A model generated the notes under the pieces. That model was given only the letters and a program-made list of their open reading frames with translations, was not told the origin of the DNA and did no database searches. A DNA stretch of 64,000 nt, taken from assembly GCA_029204225.1 (NCBI GenBank), contig CM055103.1, positions 40,311,323-40,375,322 of the forward strand, read 5' to 3'. Source of the stretch: Diphasiastrum complanatum. Lineage: Eukaryota > Streptophyta > Lycopodiopsida > Lycopodiales > Lycopodiaceae. Position numbers and translations under genes: made by a program. Within the stretch, counting starts at the first letter, position 1, and each line of letters starts with the position of its first letter. Positions 24,057-37,100 of this stretch are shown piece by piece.

Positions 24057-27000
24057 CACAATTGACAAAAACAAACATAAAATCAGGGGAGAGACGCGTA
24101 CATGTCATAGCTTTGGCCTTCAACAAGAGTTTGCTCCATGCTGAGGTGACTCAAAAACTTTGGCTTGGTTGTAAATGTAGACAGATATTGAGCAATATTT
24201 GTATGCCTCTGGACATACAAGGCATGCGTCAACCCTTTAAACAAAATCAGTGCAACAAAATACATGGAAGGCAATTATAAACTTGTGTATGATATCATAG
24301 ATCAAATTGAAAACAATTACCGTCATCTCAGGAAGTGCATTCAACTTTTTCACAAACTCTTTCAAATCAGAGACTGTCTGATTCTGCAGAAAACCCAAAC
24401 AAGTAATGGGTAAGGTCATCATATAAGGTGGAAAAACCCTAAACCCTAAACAGAAGGAAAGAAGGGACTTCAGTTTTCAAGGTTAAAACTATAACTAGTA
24501 GATTCTTACTGAAGTGGTAACTTCATTATAGTCCTGCTTCATGGTTGTGGCCTTCTGTCGTAGAACCTGAGAGCCTCACAAAGCATCTCAAGTATAAGCA
24601 AGCAAGATAAACAGAACTGACAAGCAATGCAAGCAAAAAGAAGATGAAAACTCAATCATATAGCACAGCCTTTAGATAAGCACGCAGAGGGTAATAGATA
24701 TCTTTAATTACGAAAGCACTTATATGATAAGAACTTTGGTTCAAAGTAGGTTCCTAAAGTGAAACCAAATAAAACACATAACAGAATGAAGAACCTACTT
24801 GGCCAACAACTCCAAAGTTGAGGTCACGAAGTTCTCGATATAGCTTGTCACTGTCAGATGCAGCAAGAAAAGTTAGCAATCCGGCCCAGATAGCTTGCAA
24901 GTCAGATATATGGATTTAAAGAAAAGGTTCATGCCCAACATCTAAAACAAATGTGTAAAATGATCCATAACTCTCTGAACGTAGGTCAGCCTCACATATC
25001 AATGAATGCCTTTTATGACAGCAAAGTATCTATGAATGTGAGTCTATGGTTACTGGTATGCTCATTCCAAGTAGGAGCCCACAAGAAAAGTTAAAAAAAG
25101 TAGCAAGAGGACCAAGAGGGCTAGTTCATAGCCATATTGACTTTCTGATGACACAACTATTTTAAAAAAAAAATGTATCATGATGAGCAAACATAGATCT
25201 TATTTTTTAACTGTTAAAGACTGCTAGCATATCAAACTTTTACCTGGAGTTAAGAGGAACTTTTATTTTCTTGCCACCCTGTTGGCCACCCATAATGGTG
25301 GGATCCACCTCTACAGCTCCATTATTGATGTTTAAAAACTGTACTGGAACACCGAACCTCTTGTTACTTGCTAATTTCATCAAATTCACAAACTCACAAT
25401 CAAATGATAGAACAAGAGGTCCTCATTTAGAAACAAAACATTAAGATTGTAACGTGTCTGGCAAGTTTAGGGTTTAGAATTCTCTCGGGTCAGAGATTAG
25501 TGGTCACAAGATTGTAACTGCAACACGTGCTTATCCATAAAACATTCATTCAAACTGGATCCAATGAACAGCAAGTTTGAAACTCAAAATCCTCAATTTT
25601 GTTTTGTTGTGAGCATTATACGGGTATTCAAATGTGGACATTAAAATTGCATGCATTCACAGTACACACCAATAACGTTAATTTGTGACAGAATCTCGGC
25701 ATTCGAGAACACAGTCCAGAAAAAAATTTCATCGTCTTTAAAATATTTTTGCGTCTCATGTGAAAAACCATTTCAGAACTGATATTGGTTCCTACTTGCC
25801 GATTTCTAAACTGGATCCGATTTCTATTGGATTTGTAGCGTCAAGGCAAGTTAGTTTCTCTAGTTATTTCATCTCTCTTCTCTCGTCCCTCGAATTATTA
25901 AATTTGTAGTTACTTTTGAATTTTTTGCATTTTTTTTTCGGTCATCTCATGTGAAAACCAGTTCTAAACAGCTATTAGTCAGCCTAACTTTCCTTCACAC
26001 TACATAACCACGAGACAAAGGAACCAGTTTAGTTCATCTCTCTTTTCTCGTTTTTTCTTGAATTAGGGAACTTGTACGTGATTCTTATGCTGCAGACTGC
26101 CTTTTGGCATGAATGTTGAATATAAGTGGAGGTACCATTATAAGATTAGGCTTGAAAAGAAGTGATGTTCTGAGAAGACGCAAGTTTCTGTTTTTCTTTG
26201 GATAGTAAAGCTCCTAACGTGAGCCTCATTTTTAACGTTCAAATATGGTAGAGTTATGCAACCTGCAAAAACATGACAAAAGGTATTGAAACCCCTTGTA
26301 GTCTAATGAGCTGTTTATTTTTTCTCCCCTCACTCAATTTATGTAGTATTTCTTGATCCTTTGTAATTAAAGTTATTGTAAGGTAAAAAAATCAAGCAAG
26401 AAATCTTGCAGTACAAATAATGAAGGTTGTCCTTGGAGAAAAATGACCCTCTTACTCTTATAAGTTTCCATAAGCTAGTGTTTCCATGAATCACAGTTTG
26501 TTGCCTGACAAATTGTGATTCATTAAAGAATCAATTAGCCATGATTTGACACAGAAAGAATCAGGACTGTAAATTTTTTTGGAACCGTGCGGGTCCCAAT
26601 TCCAATTCCAATTGCATAGGGGAGTTTTGTGCCAGTTTTCAAAGGAGAGCTAATAAGAGAAAGGAGAAAGCTTGTCACGGAGAAATGTGCGTTAGGGGTG
26701 TTAGGAGTCTTATAAGTTAGGAGAGTTAGGGGCTAGGTGAAAGAAGAGGAGATATTAGGTGAAAGAAGGAAAAGATGAACATTTGCATTGCACTTGTTGT
26801 GATCAAATGTTTTTTCGATTTTGTTTGTTGCAATAGGATCATCTGCTTCAGGCAGGCAAGCATCCACCTCTGAAACAGAGGCAGAGGCTAGCACATCTAT
26901 AGCATGTGCAGATGTAGCGGGCCCCCTTACTTCTAGAGGTGGCAAGGCTGCTGTTAAGGGTAGAGAGTATTATGTGCATTCATTTTGAGGTAATATCAAG

Positions 27001-30000
27001 AATAAGGTTGATGTTACTCTACCTTTGTGACCGCCTTTCCATCTACCAAAAACTCCTACTTGGAAGGATATGGTAGAGAGAGTTGCTTTGATAGGGACCT
27101 ACCACGGACCTAGCATGGAGTCATTACATACCACACATTTATTATAGGAGCTTCAAAGTGTAAGCAAGGAACTAGAGCCCGTAACCCGTTCATGAATCAT
27201 GGAAACAATTCGGGTGCACATCATGACTAATGGTTGGAGAGACAGTAGGAGGTGCCATATCAATAATACCTTAGTGTATTCCTGTGTAGGCGCCCTCACC
27301 AATGTTTCATGGGTCCATTTTGTACATCGTTTCGAAACGGGAAACTGTTTTGGGGTTTTTTTTTTTTGAAAATGTGTTTTTATGGGTTTTTTGGAAACGT
27401 CAAAGAAAGACTAGTATCAAGTAGATACATCCAATTTCGTGAGAATGCTCTAGAGAATGCAATTTCAAGAGGATAAGCTGTGTATGGTCGCTTTCCTCAA
27501 TCAAAAAAATTTGCATTTTTTTAACAGTTGTTTCGAGCGTAAGAAACACGTTTCGAACGGGGCGTTTCAAATGTGTTTCTTTGTTCGAAACGTGTTTCGA
27601 TGAGACATTGGTCAACACTTGGCAGCATTATTTCAGGTGAGTTCGTAACATGTGCTGAATTACAATGCTCATTGCTTATTGCTAATTATGATTTTAATCA
27701 TTTTTATGCTTGTTGCTCAGGATAAAATGCTTAACCATAGTTTTAAATATGTTACATTGTAGATATGATGCTCAATGCTCAATGCCCATTGCAAATTGTT
27801 ATAGGTGAGCACATCTACTCACACATCAAGTCATTACTAACAATGTGGCAAATTGTAAGGCCATTGGTGATGGAAAATTACCCCAAGATCTTTTGGACTC
27901 CATGTCGACCTATTGATTGAGGCTCCTCAAGAGTATTCGTATTTACAATCCTAGTTACTACTAACTATTATATACAAATCTAGCATCTAGATTCTACATG
28001 TCTTGCTTTTTCTCTCAAAATCACAGATGTTCTTGGACCTTGATATGGGTTTGCCTTGCTTTTCCTTGATACATGTCTTGCTTTTGTCCAACTCTTCCTT
28101 GGGTAAATGAGGGGTTTCATACTCATGGTTCTTGGTGAGGTTTGTCACCAAAAAATCAAAGGCCTGTTAGAGTTAATGTTTACATTAGTACCCCTAATGT
28201 TATCATCTAGGTTAATTAGTGTTAGTTTCGCCATGCTTGTGTGCTATTATAGGGGCCATTACTATTTATAGTAAGTCGTTTTTAAGTCATGCATGTAGGT
28301 GGGCACACTACAACTAGATAGGATTTGGTTTTGCTACCTAGAAATACATCTTGGGTGTTTACCGAATATAGGTAGTAATTATAGCAATTAGCTTTTTGTC
28401 TTTTGCTATTTGCTTTATGCTTTTTAGCTTACACATAGATTAGAGAAAGTATATATGTAGGCTAGCGCCCTACCTCAAATGTAATGGGACATAGTTGGAG
28501 TACATCTTTTCATCATTGTTGTTCTCTCTCATGTGTATGACTAACAACAATAGGAATCTTGTCTTGGGTTGCTTTTAGGCTCAAGTCGGTTTTCTAACTA
28601 GGCCCTCGCAATTTATAGAGTTTAAAAATTTGGAGATCTTGCGACCCCCTCCCATGACATTTGAGCTTCGAATCTTGATGTCTCATTCTCAATACTAGAA
28701 TTTGGATTTTGGGTCAGCTAGCTTATCTAGATCTTGCTCATGCATTGATAATCAATCATTTTTTCAAACTTTGTGCTTAGGTTTGCATTCATAGTTATAG
28801 TCTTGGAGCGGCTCATGAAGGTATACAACACCCTCAGGCAGATTGTTGTTTCTAACCTATGGATACAGTGGAGTGAATTGTGTCCATCCAACATTGTCAT
28901 GTGCCCTTGTGATTCTGTGAACACTAATTTGGTTTCAGGCTTCAACTTTCTACAAGCAACAATGAACTTTCATATGTATGTATTCAGTAGCAATCTCATA
29001 TCTATAAAATTTTAGAAACATTGTGAACATTATACATACTACATTAGATATTCTGAAAAGGTCAATTCTGAAGTGGAAACAGTACAATATACTAGGCTTC
29101 ACTTAAACATGTAACACAAACATAGTTTACTATTTGATAGTCTAGTAATAATATTATAAAGCTGACTTGGGGACATCAATAATGTCCCCAAAGACTTGGA
29201 TGCATGGCCCCAAAAATAATCTAAATCCATAAAAGCGTGTTGTTCCAAACAGAACTATGTCTCAAGCCTGTGGAGAGGCACAGAATTGTAACAAAATCAT
29301 CGGGGGGGGGTCCGTCATACAAACTCAGCACCTCAACTAGCTTCCGGAATCCAATCTCAGTTTTCAGCTCCCCTTACTAGCATAATCCAAGAATTATGCC
29401 TAGGTTATGGTGGTGGTCCGAAAGACCAAGTTAGCCCAAAATAAATGTAATGTCTTCTTTGATAATAATAAAGATCGCCCATTGGGGGTGATTACCAATG
29501 GGTCCAAGTGGACGGACCCTTAGTATAACCATTTTGCCTGGCTAGTGCCTAAGGGTCCATATAATTGTTGATAGGCTCGCCGTTATAAAATCAGGTTGGT
29601 TTGGCGACCATTGTGCCTTCAGATTCCATGAAATGATTTGTCTTTGCCTTCATTACCTTACGGACGGATTTGTTGTTGAAGAATTTTACTTCAATTGGGA
29701 TCCCTTTTAAAATGTGATAACTGTTTGGGCTGGTTAGCTTAAGATGTTCGCAATTTTGATAAACTTGTGTTGGACGGAATAAGTAGACTTAAGCGTGTCT
29801 TGGGATAACCACTCAAGTCCAACGCCCTTTGAGGCACTGACACAACAAATAACCTAAAACCAGCTCTCCTGATTTCAACTTTAAAGAGAAGACTCGATAA
29901 AGTTTTCAAATTCATATCTCAAATCCTAAAAACCTTAATCTTTGATCCACCCGTGTTGGCATCCCTAACTCGAAGCCAATGGATCAAATCCTCTTACGTG

Positions 30001-33000
30001 AAATACAGGGTTCAAGTATTATTAACTATGGGACCATAACTCTAGTACAATGCAATCTTTGAAGTACGTGTTCATAAATTGACTTACCACAATAAGGTAA
30101 TGCTGTAGCTTGACAAAGCACTTGCGTTTCAAAAATGATATGTGGAAACTACAGCTGTCTCTTAGTGAGAGAACATTAGACTTCCTTTGTAAAAACTTGT
30201 TAGCTGTTTTATGATAGCACTATTCTTGTAAAATGCCCCAAAATGTACTGTTTTGTTCGTTATTCTTTCATTTTGCAATGTATTTGAAGGACATAAAGCA
30301 TGAAGATTTATCACTTAGTAATACAATGAGCTAAAATTATACGACCTAATCATCATTCCTACAATAGCCTACATAAATACAGAGCATGAGCCTCATCTTT
30401 CTCATATGAGCCTTTCATGACTAAAATACTAGTAGATAATGTAACAACAAAGTGAAAAAGGGGATGAAACGTATGTTCCAAATAAGAGTTTGATACAGAT
30501 ATTCTAAGAAAGAAAAAAGTCATTTCATACTTGATTCATGTACATCACAATGCAGAAAAAAGGTAGTTTCGCTTTGAGTTATTACGAATGAATTTGTTGT
30601 GCTTCTAAGTTGTAATGTACAGTTCAAACGACGTGAGTGACTTTAATATGTGCAATTAACATCAATAAAGATGCTTAGATCATAGTCCATCATACCTCAT
30701 CAATAAGGCCTTCATAAGTAAGTTGGGTGCACATTGGCGTAATCATGTCAACCTGATGAACATATGTTCAAAATCAGAACTTTAGAGTATTAAAAAAAGA
30801 ATATATTCCTCCAAAAAGACGTCTCTCCACCAAACTACAAATACAATACTCTCTTTCATGTAACCAATCTGTGCGTGTTCATTGTTGTGCATATCGTAAA
30901 AAGTAGAGATACCTCATAAAAATAACAAACCCAACCTGCAACTACATTACTTCATCTTTTTCAAAAAACTTGTAAAGTGGAGTTTTAAAGGTAGAGCCAT
31001 TCAAAACTCTATATCCAACTATTTTTCTTGCATCAACAGCATACATCACATATAGAAATGCACATTTTTTAGCATAAAATTATTTCCATCAATAGAACGA
31101 TATCAACTAACAAAACATATCCGAAGCACATAAAATATTTCTCCCTTGCTGGACACGAGCCTTGGTGTCTCAGCTACTTCCAATCCAATCTAGCTTACTT
31201 TTGTATGCTCCAGTAAGCATTCAGAAGTAAGTTGAACAATATGCTAGAACCTCCTTTGAGATTGTAGAACCGTCTAGACAATTTATCATCATCTTTGTAA
31301 TGCTAAGTAGGAGATAATTGGCCATCTTGGTCCTTGCATGCCATTTCAATATATAGGATCGAAGATCAAAGGCTCTTAAAGCTCAAATCTTATGTCAAGG
31401 TCTTTAAAGCTTCCATCCCCCCTCAAAGTTCCACATATTCTAAAGAATGACAAGATGTTAAAGAATGTGTGATAAGATTTCATTTTTATGAAACCATCCA
31501 CTTTGCTAAAAGCTTAAAAGCACGAGTTGAAGCTCTTACAACAAGTTGGTCATACTATTAAGGGTACTTCATAGGGTTTTGGAAACTTCCAACAGATACC
31601 CCAGTAGTTGTGCCCGGAATAATGTCATAGATTTTGGCATGCAAAGATAACACTTCACTTAGCTCAAAATGGAAATGATATCACATGCCAGAAACAAGAT
31701 TGATGTTAGATGCCTTGTAACAATGTGGGAAAACCTCATAACAAATAGAAAACTAGACCTTTGAGCTTTATATGATAAGAATGTCTTCAAACAAGCATGC
31801 ATGGATGTAATAACCATATTCAACTTTTGCATATTAGAATATGCCTATAATAGCTTAAGAAGATAATAAGTAAGGCAAAGTCCTCTCACAAATAATAAGA
31901 GCCATTTGCAATAATGTATAGTAAATTGAGCACCTTTCAATAGGATAATGCTATTAAAAGTCAATGTTCATGAAAGTCACATGTAGAAAATTTTTATATT
32001 GTTTTGATAAAGTTGCATGTGGAAACTAGGGTATAGTGTGCACATAAAAGAAAAACTTGTAATGAAATTCAATATTGTTGCAATTAGGTACTTGAACATG
32101 GTGGATAAGGCAACTCAAGTTGAGTCACCAATCGAAATGGCAGGGCTAACTAGCGTTTCGAAATGCTCACATTAGGTACTTGAATATGGTGGACAAGGCA
32201 ACTCAAGTTGAAATCACCAATTGAAATGGCAGGGCTAACTAGGGTTTTGAAATGCTCACACAATGAATCTCCACAAGTATAAGGAACTAGATCGAGTAGA
32301 TAGCACGAATACAAGGAGCATACACAATAACCTTGATTGGTGCATGCGCAACGGAGAATAAAAGTACTTCATCTAATAAGAAAGAGTCTAAAAGCTTACC
32401 ACTTCACACAAGAGAGGAAGGGAGCTCCAACCTAAACCAACACATAAGATACTCCAAATCAATTACCTTGTGAATTGTGCCACCCTACCTAGTATTGTGA
32501 ATTCCTATTTATGGGACAATTATGATACGTGCCAAGTGGCACCTTCATTGATTGATACCTAGGACCCTAGTAGCTCAACCTACTTAAAGGAACTCCTGGG
32601 TTGGTATCTACTATGGAAGTCAAGATGTTTTGCAACTACAGGGATTTGTAGATGCAGATCGGGGGGTGGAGATGTAGAAGATCGAAAATCTACTATGGGA
32701 TGTCTTTAATTTTGGATCAGGTTCAATATCTCCAAGTTCAAAGAAGCAATCTACCATTGCATTATCATCTATGAAGGCAGAGTGTCGAGCTACTACAAAT
32801 GCAACATGTGAGGCAATTTGGTTACGAAGGATTCTACATGGTCTTCATATAATACTACTACAGCTTCCATGCTTATTTGTACCATGCTTCTTCCATCACC
32901 CTTGCACCTATTGTCACAAACCACCACTTCATCGCTGCCTCTCGATACACAACAAGTCGCTCATTCTCCCAACACTACATACTTCTTGACCATGCTCCAA

Positions 33001-34051
33001 ACACCTCCTACTTCGCCTTCTAGCCTTATGAATGTAGATTTGCAATTTGTGATGCCCCAATGCCCTCCTCCCTTCGATGGATCTCCATCTCATGATCAAG
33101 GTGGAGCATTGGATCAGAGAGTTGATTATCAACAACAGCAAGATGTTGCTACACTTGTTGGGTTAGGATTGGCGAGCCCTGGTGATGACACATTGGCCAT
33201 GCTAGTGAGCACCATTTTGCCGAAGCAAAAAAAAACCAAGGTTCCAGATGGCTATGAAGAGGATGATGAATTTGAGGAGGAATAACCAACCGTTTAGGTC
33301 GTGTCAGTTCCATCATAGCAGGCCAGTATTTTAACAACCACATCATTGGATGCACAAGACAAACTGGGGGTATATCACCTGGGAATATGTTAAACCGAAT
33401 AATGAAAGAAAAGACAAATTTAGATAAAAGAAATGTCAATCTAGGCAAAGAAAATACTTTCATGGTGCAGAACCTCACAAAGCTCAAGAATGAGCTTATC
33501 ATCACCAAGCAACGCAACGAAAGTGAACAAGATCAACACACAACAATCACATAAACATATTTGACTAAGTTAGAATACAACAAACCCTCCTACAAAGGAA
33601 TCGATGTACAAGTCTTGACTAAAGAACCCAAAAACATCAAAATCATGAACTATACAATGCACACGAGTTATCCTACTTATTAAAAGACTTAAAGGAAGTA
33701 ACCTAGGAGGCTACTTGTAGGGCAACACCAACAATATCCCATAAGAATTTATATTGTACCAATTGGCCCCTAGCATAGTTAGCCTAAGCTTATCCATTAA
33801 AAATATAAATAGAGACATGGATCTAACTCAGCAAATGACCAAGCAAATAATAATGACTAAGGGGTTAGGAATGAATGGAAGCCCCTATTGTTGCCTATGT
33901 TGGTCATAATTATACATCCATAGCTAATTAACTAGCTATGTAGATATTCGTGTACATACATATCATATGTTTGTGAGCATGTGCAATATGTAGCATGTGA
34001 CTATGTATATGTGGATGTACACATGCACAAGCGCACACACCACACCACATA

Positions 34052-34104
<53 letters not shown>

Positions 34105-37100
34105 ACGACAAGTAATCAAGTTAAGTAGCTAAACATAATAAAAAAGAGGCATGCAATCTTGAACACTATGGAGTTCACCCACAATACGTTACACACACCA
34201 TAAACTCCATCATGCATGGTACAAATTATATGTTATGATATCTACTCATGTCATAAAGGTTCACAGGTATTTGCATGTCACGTGCATAAAGATATGTATG
34301 CATTTACTTTGGAGCATTTACACAAAGACCAACTATACCTGCTTATATCACTTTGCAAAAGGTGATATATATTTATTTTTCCTCAAGTATAAACTTAAAG
34401 GATGAGTGCAAAGAAAGTGGTTAATAGAAAAGTTGACATAAGACAAAACAATTGTCAACATTTGGAGGTATCTCACAAACTTCACACAATCAATATGAGA
34501 TCAAAATGATAGTAAACTACATAAAAGGTATTAATCAACCTATAAGAAGAACCTCAAAGCACCATATGAAAAATGCACCATCATAAAGGTCTACCTGCCG
34601 GTCAAGTAAAATAAGGGTGTCAATCTCGGGTGGCCCAACCTGATGATGCATAAAACATAAAAAGGTTACTTTGATTTTTCATTGCCAATATTGATAAAAC
34701 TTCTATACATGAAAGATGAAATATAAACTTCATAACCCCAACCCAATTGTACCCTTCTCATGTCATGTGACTCACTTCATTTTGATTATTGGGATGTTCA
34801 CGATGCATACGGTTGAGCATGTCAACAACTTGTCCTGCTGCTTTGCCTTTCCCCTTTATGTTCGGTATCACTCCAAATATTGACTGGACAAAGCACAACA
34901 AATTCATCAACAAACACGACTTTGGCACATGCCATAAATACTCTAATAAAACTTGACAAATGCAAAACATGGTAAATCAAACATAAATCTTATGCTTGCT
35001 TGATTGGCAATAAAAGCATGAATTACTCAGAATCTTAGCAAGAAAAGTAGCGAGACATGTAGCAAAAATAACAAAGTTGAAACGGATTCAATATGAGCAT
35101 CAAAAGCCACAATGACATCTATTTCAATAATTAAAATCTACACACAAAAGAATGTTCATACTTTATATGTACTTGTGTTGCATTTTATCGAGTGCCTATC
35201 AATTTCAGCTACCATTATGTCTTTAGATGTTGCCTGATTGAAGTCATGAGGTAAATATGGCTAATTACGAAATACTCCAAAACACAATTATTTAGGTGAG
35301 CCCAATCAAACAACCACCATGCTAAATCAAACCACAAAGAGGTATGATAAAGAAATTTCATACATGTATTGAAGTTGTTACAAGAATATGTTTAAGTTAG
35401 AGAGCATGTGTATAAAGACATTCATAACAACTAGTTACTACACTATTGTCAGATCAAGCGACGCTAGTTTTCAAGGATATTCTTACTTTGACATGTAAAT
35501 TTATGGTTTTGAATCTGTGCTTCAACAAGGGTACATCAATGTTCGAAGTTGCAATTTTTTTTTGCTGCCTTAAAAAAATTGTTGTTTTTTTGGGGAAAAC
35601 AACATGACTACTTACTACCTGAACATGCTGCATACCAACAATTAAATCTGAAACTTGAAAGGCAATCACATAATGCGACGGTGCTAAGTGCATAAGATAC
35701 AAAAAAATGTTGACTGATCCACATTACACACATGCCTCATGAGAATGATCAAGATGTCTGAAATCATAAACGATTAAGCTCTGATATATACAATGAGTGG
35801 GCCAATGGCCAAGTACATGAGTATGATAGATGGACACTAGAAAATAGACTCATAGACCGATGAATCTCTATGACTCAGATGCATCATGGTCAGAGGGGGA
35901 TTTCCTTACTACCTATTTAGTACTAAGACTTTCTAACTTCTAACTTCTAACAAACTCCCTTCTCTCAAGCCTCAAGACTCACACTCCTAAGTTCTAAGCT
36001 CTCTCCCTCTCCCTCACACTCTACGCATACCATGGTTCTTTTGCCAACAAGCCCGCCGACCATAGCATGACAGCAGGTGACTTTTGAGCGCTTCTAGTGG
36101 CCATTTGATGGAGAGCAGCGTCAGCTCAGGGAGGATATGCTGAGAACTATGACATGGTGGAGAATTCATGGTCGCAACCCCAGTGAGCTGCGACGATTGG
36201 CCAAGCAAGTCCTTTCATAGGACTGTTCAGCATCTGCCTGTGAGCGAAATTGGAGCACTTGGGCCTTACATATCAACAGGCTATCCATCGAGCAATGCAG
36301 ATGGTTGGTGTTTGTGAACACCAATGGACGTATGCTGAGAGACACATATGCAGAGGGCCAGATGAACGAGGTGAGTCACTTTATTACCCCATGCTAGAGC
36401 TACGTTTTGACGAATTGAACTGCTCTCAGAATATGCAATGAATTGCAAGATACCTATTTGACAACAACGTTTGTTTGTGGTTGCAGGTGAACCCTGACTC
36501 TTGCTTGGTGGATTCGGCGGCTACTGCTCCTCAAGCACCACTTACATAGGAGGAGTTAGATGATGAGATCTATAGAGAGTTGTATAGGCAGGCAAAGGCT
36601 GACACACGGGCTTTACAGCACAGAGGAGGGGGCGGGAGAGGGTTGAGGAGGGAGATAATGAGGGCTCAGAGGGTGGAAAGGAGCTCAGGGCTGATTATGA
36701 GGAGGAGTGGGTAGAGGAGGGGGATACTGAGGGGGAAGACGAGGGGGGGAATAGGCACAGGGGGATGACCTAGTTGACCTGTTAGTGGACCCTGATGCAG
36801 AGACAGAGGAACCAACCATTCCCACACGTAGGCCTAGAGGGTGACCTAGAGTGTAACCTAGAGGTTCTGGGAGGGGGGGAACTAAGTTCACTTTTTGTAG
36901 AGAGGAGCGAAGCATCACAAGCAATTGCTGGCTAGGCATCATCACAGTTGGTAGTGCCATCCCATGGTGTAGGATCAGCCTCCTGACACAGACACGCAGG
37001 CGTAGACAGAGGGGTGGGGGACAGCCAGAGGGGGCTAGAGGAGGAGAGACAAGTAGAGGTAGGGGTAGGTCTAGGCACAGCACCAGCAGCAGAGTCGGAG

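Larger units (their letters stand above)
9554..24101 (-). other. VPS33 intron 14 (14,548 bp), LINE and chromovirus nest
   Basis: From the gene's view this intron begins with 46 bp of unique sequence, then LINE-C, LINE-B and LINE-A in head-to-tail order. A full-length chromovirus is inserted in LINE-A. Beyond that are TTCGAA-rich repeats at 11320-11970 and about 9893-10372. All the retroelements are antisense to VPS33. 10400-11300 has no identifiable feature. Confidence 0.85.
25339..30695 (-). other. VPS33 intron 9 (5357 bp)
   Basis: Contains the hAT DUF659 fragment (26830-27298), the short TIR element (27299-27611) and a possible solo LTR (28165-28546). 25400-26800 and 28550-30690 hold no recognised feature apart from a G10 run near 29303. 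Confidence 0.8.
30753..34594 (-). other. VPS33 intron 8 (3842 bp)
   Basis: Holds an 88-bp tandem duplication (32083-32259), a copia RNase H scrap (about 32690-32870), an unrecognised acidic ORF end (33029-33285, ending [10 protein letters not shown]) and a (GT)n tract. 30760-32080 and 33300-34050 hold nothing I can name. Confidence 0.8.

Noticed and set aside
24083-24101. Apparent end of the VPS33 protein after exon 14 (frame reading ...MYASLP then stop).
   Set aside because: Read-through of the gtacgcg donor; splicing to 9553 continues with the conserved TYEYIEEMI and runs to residue 598.
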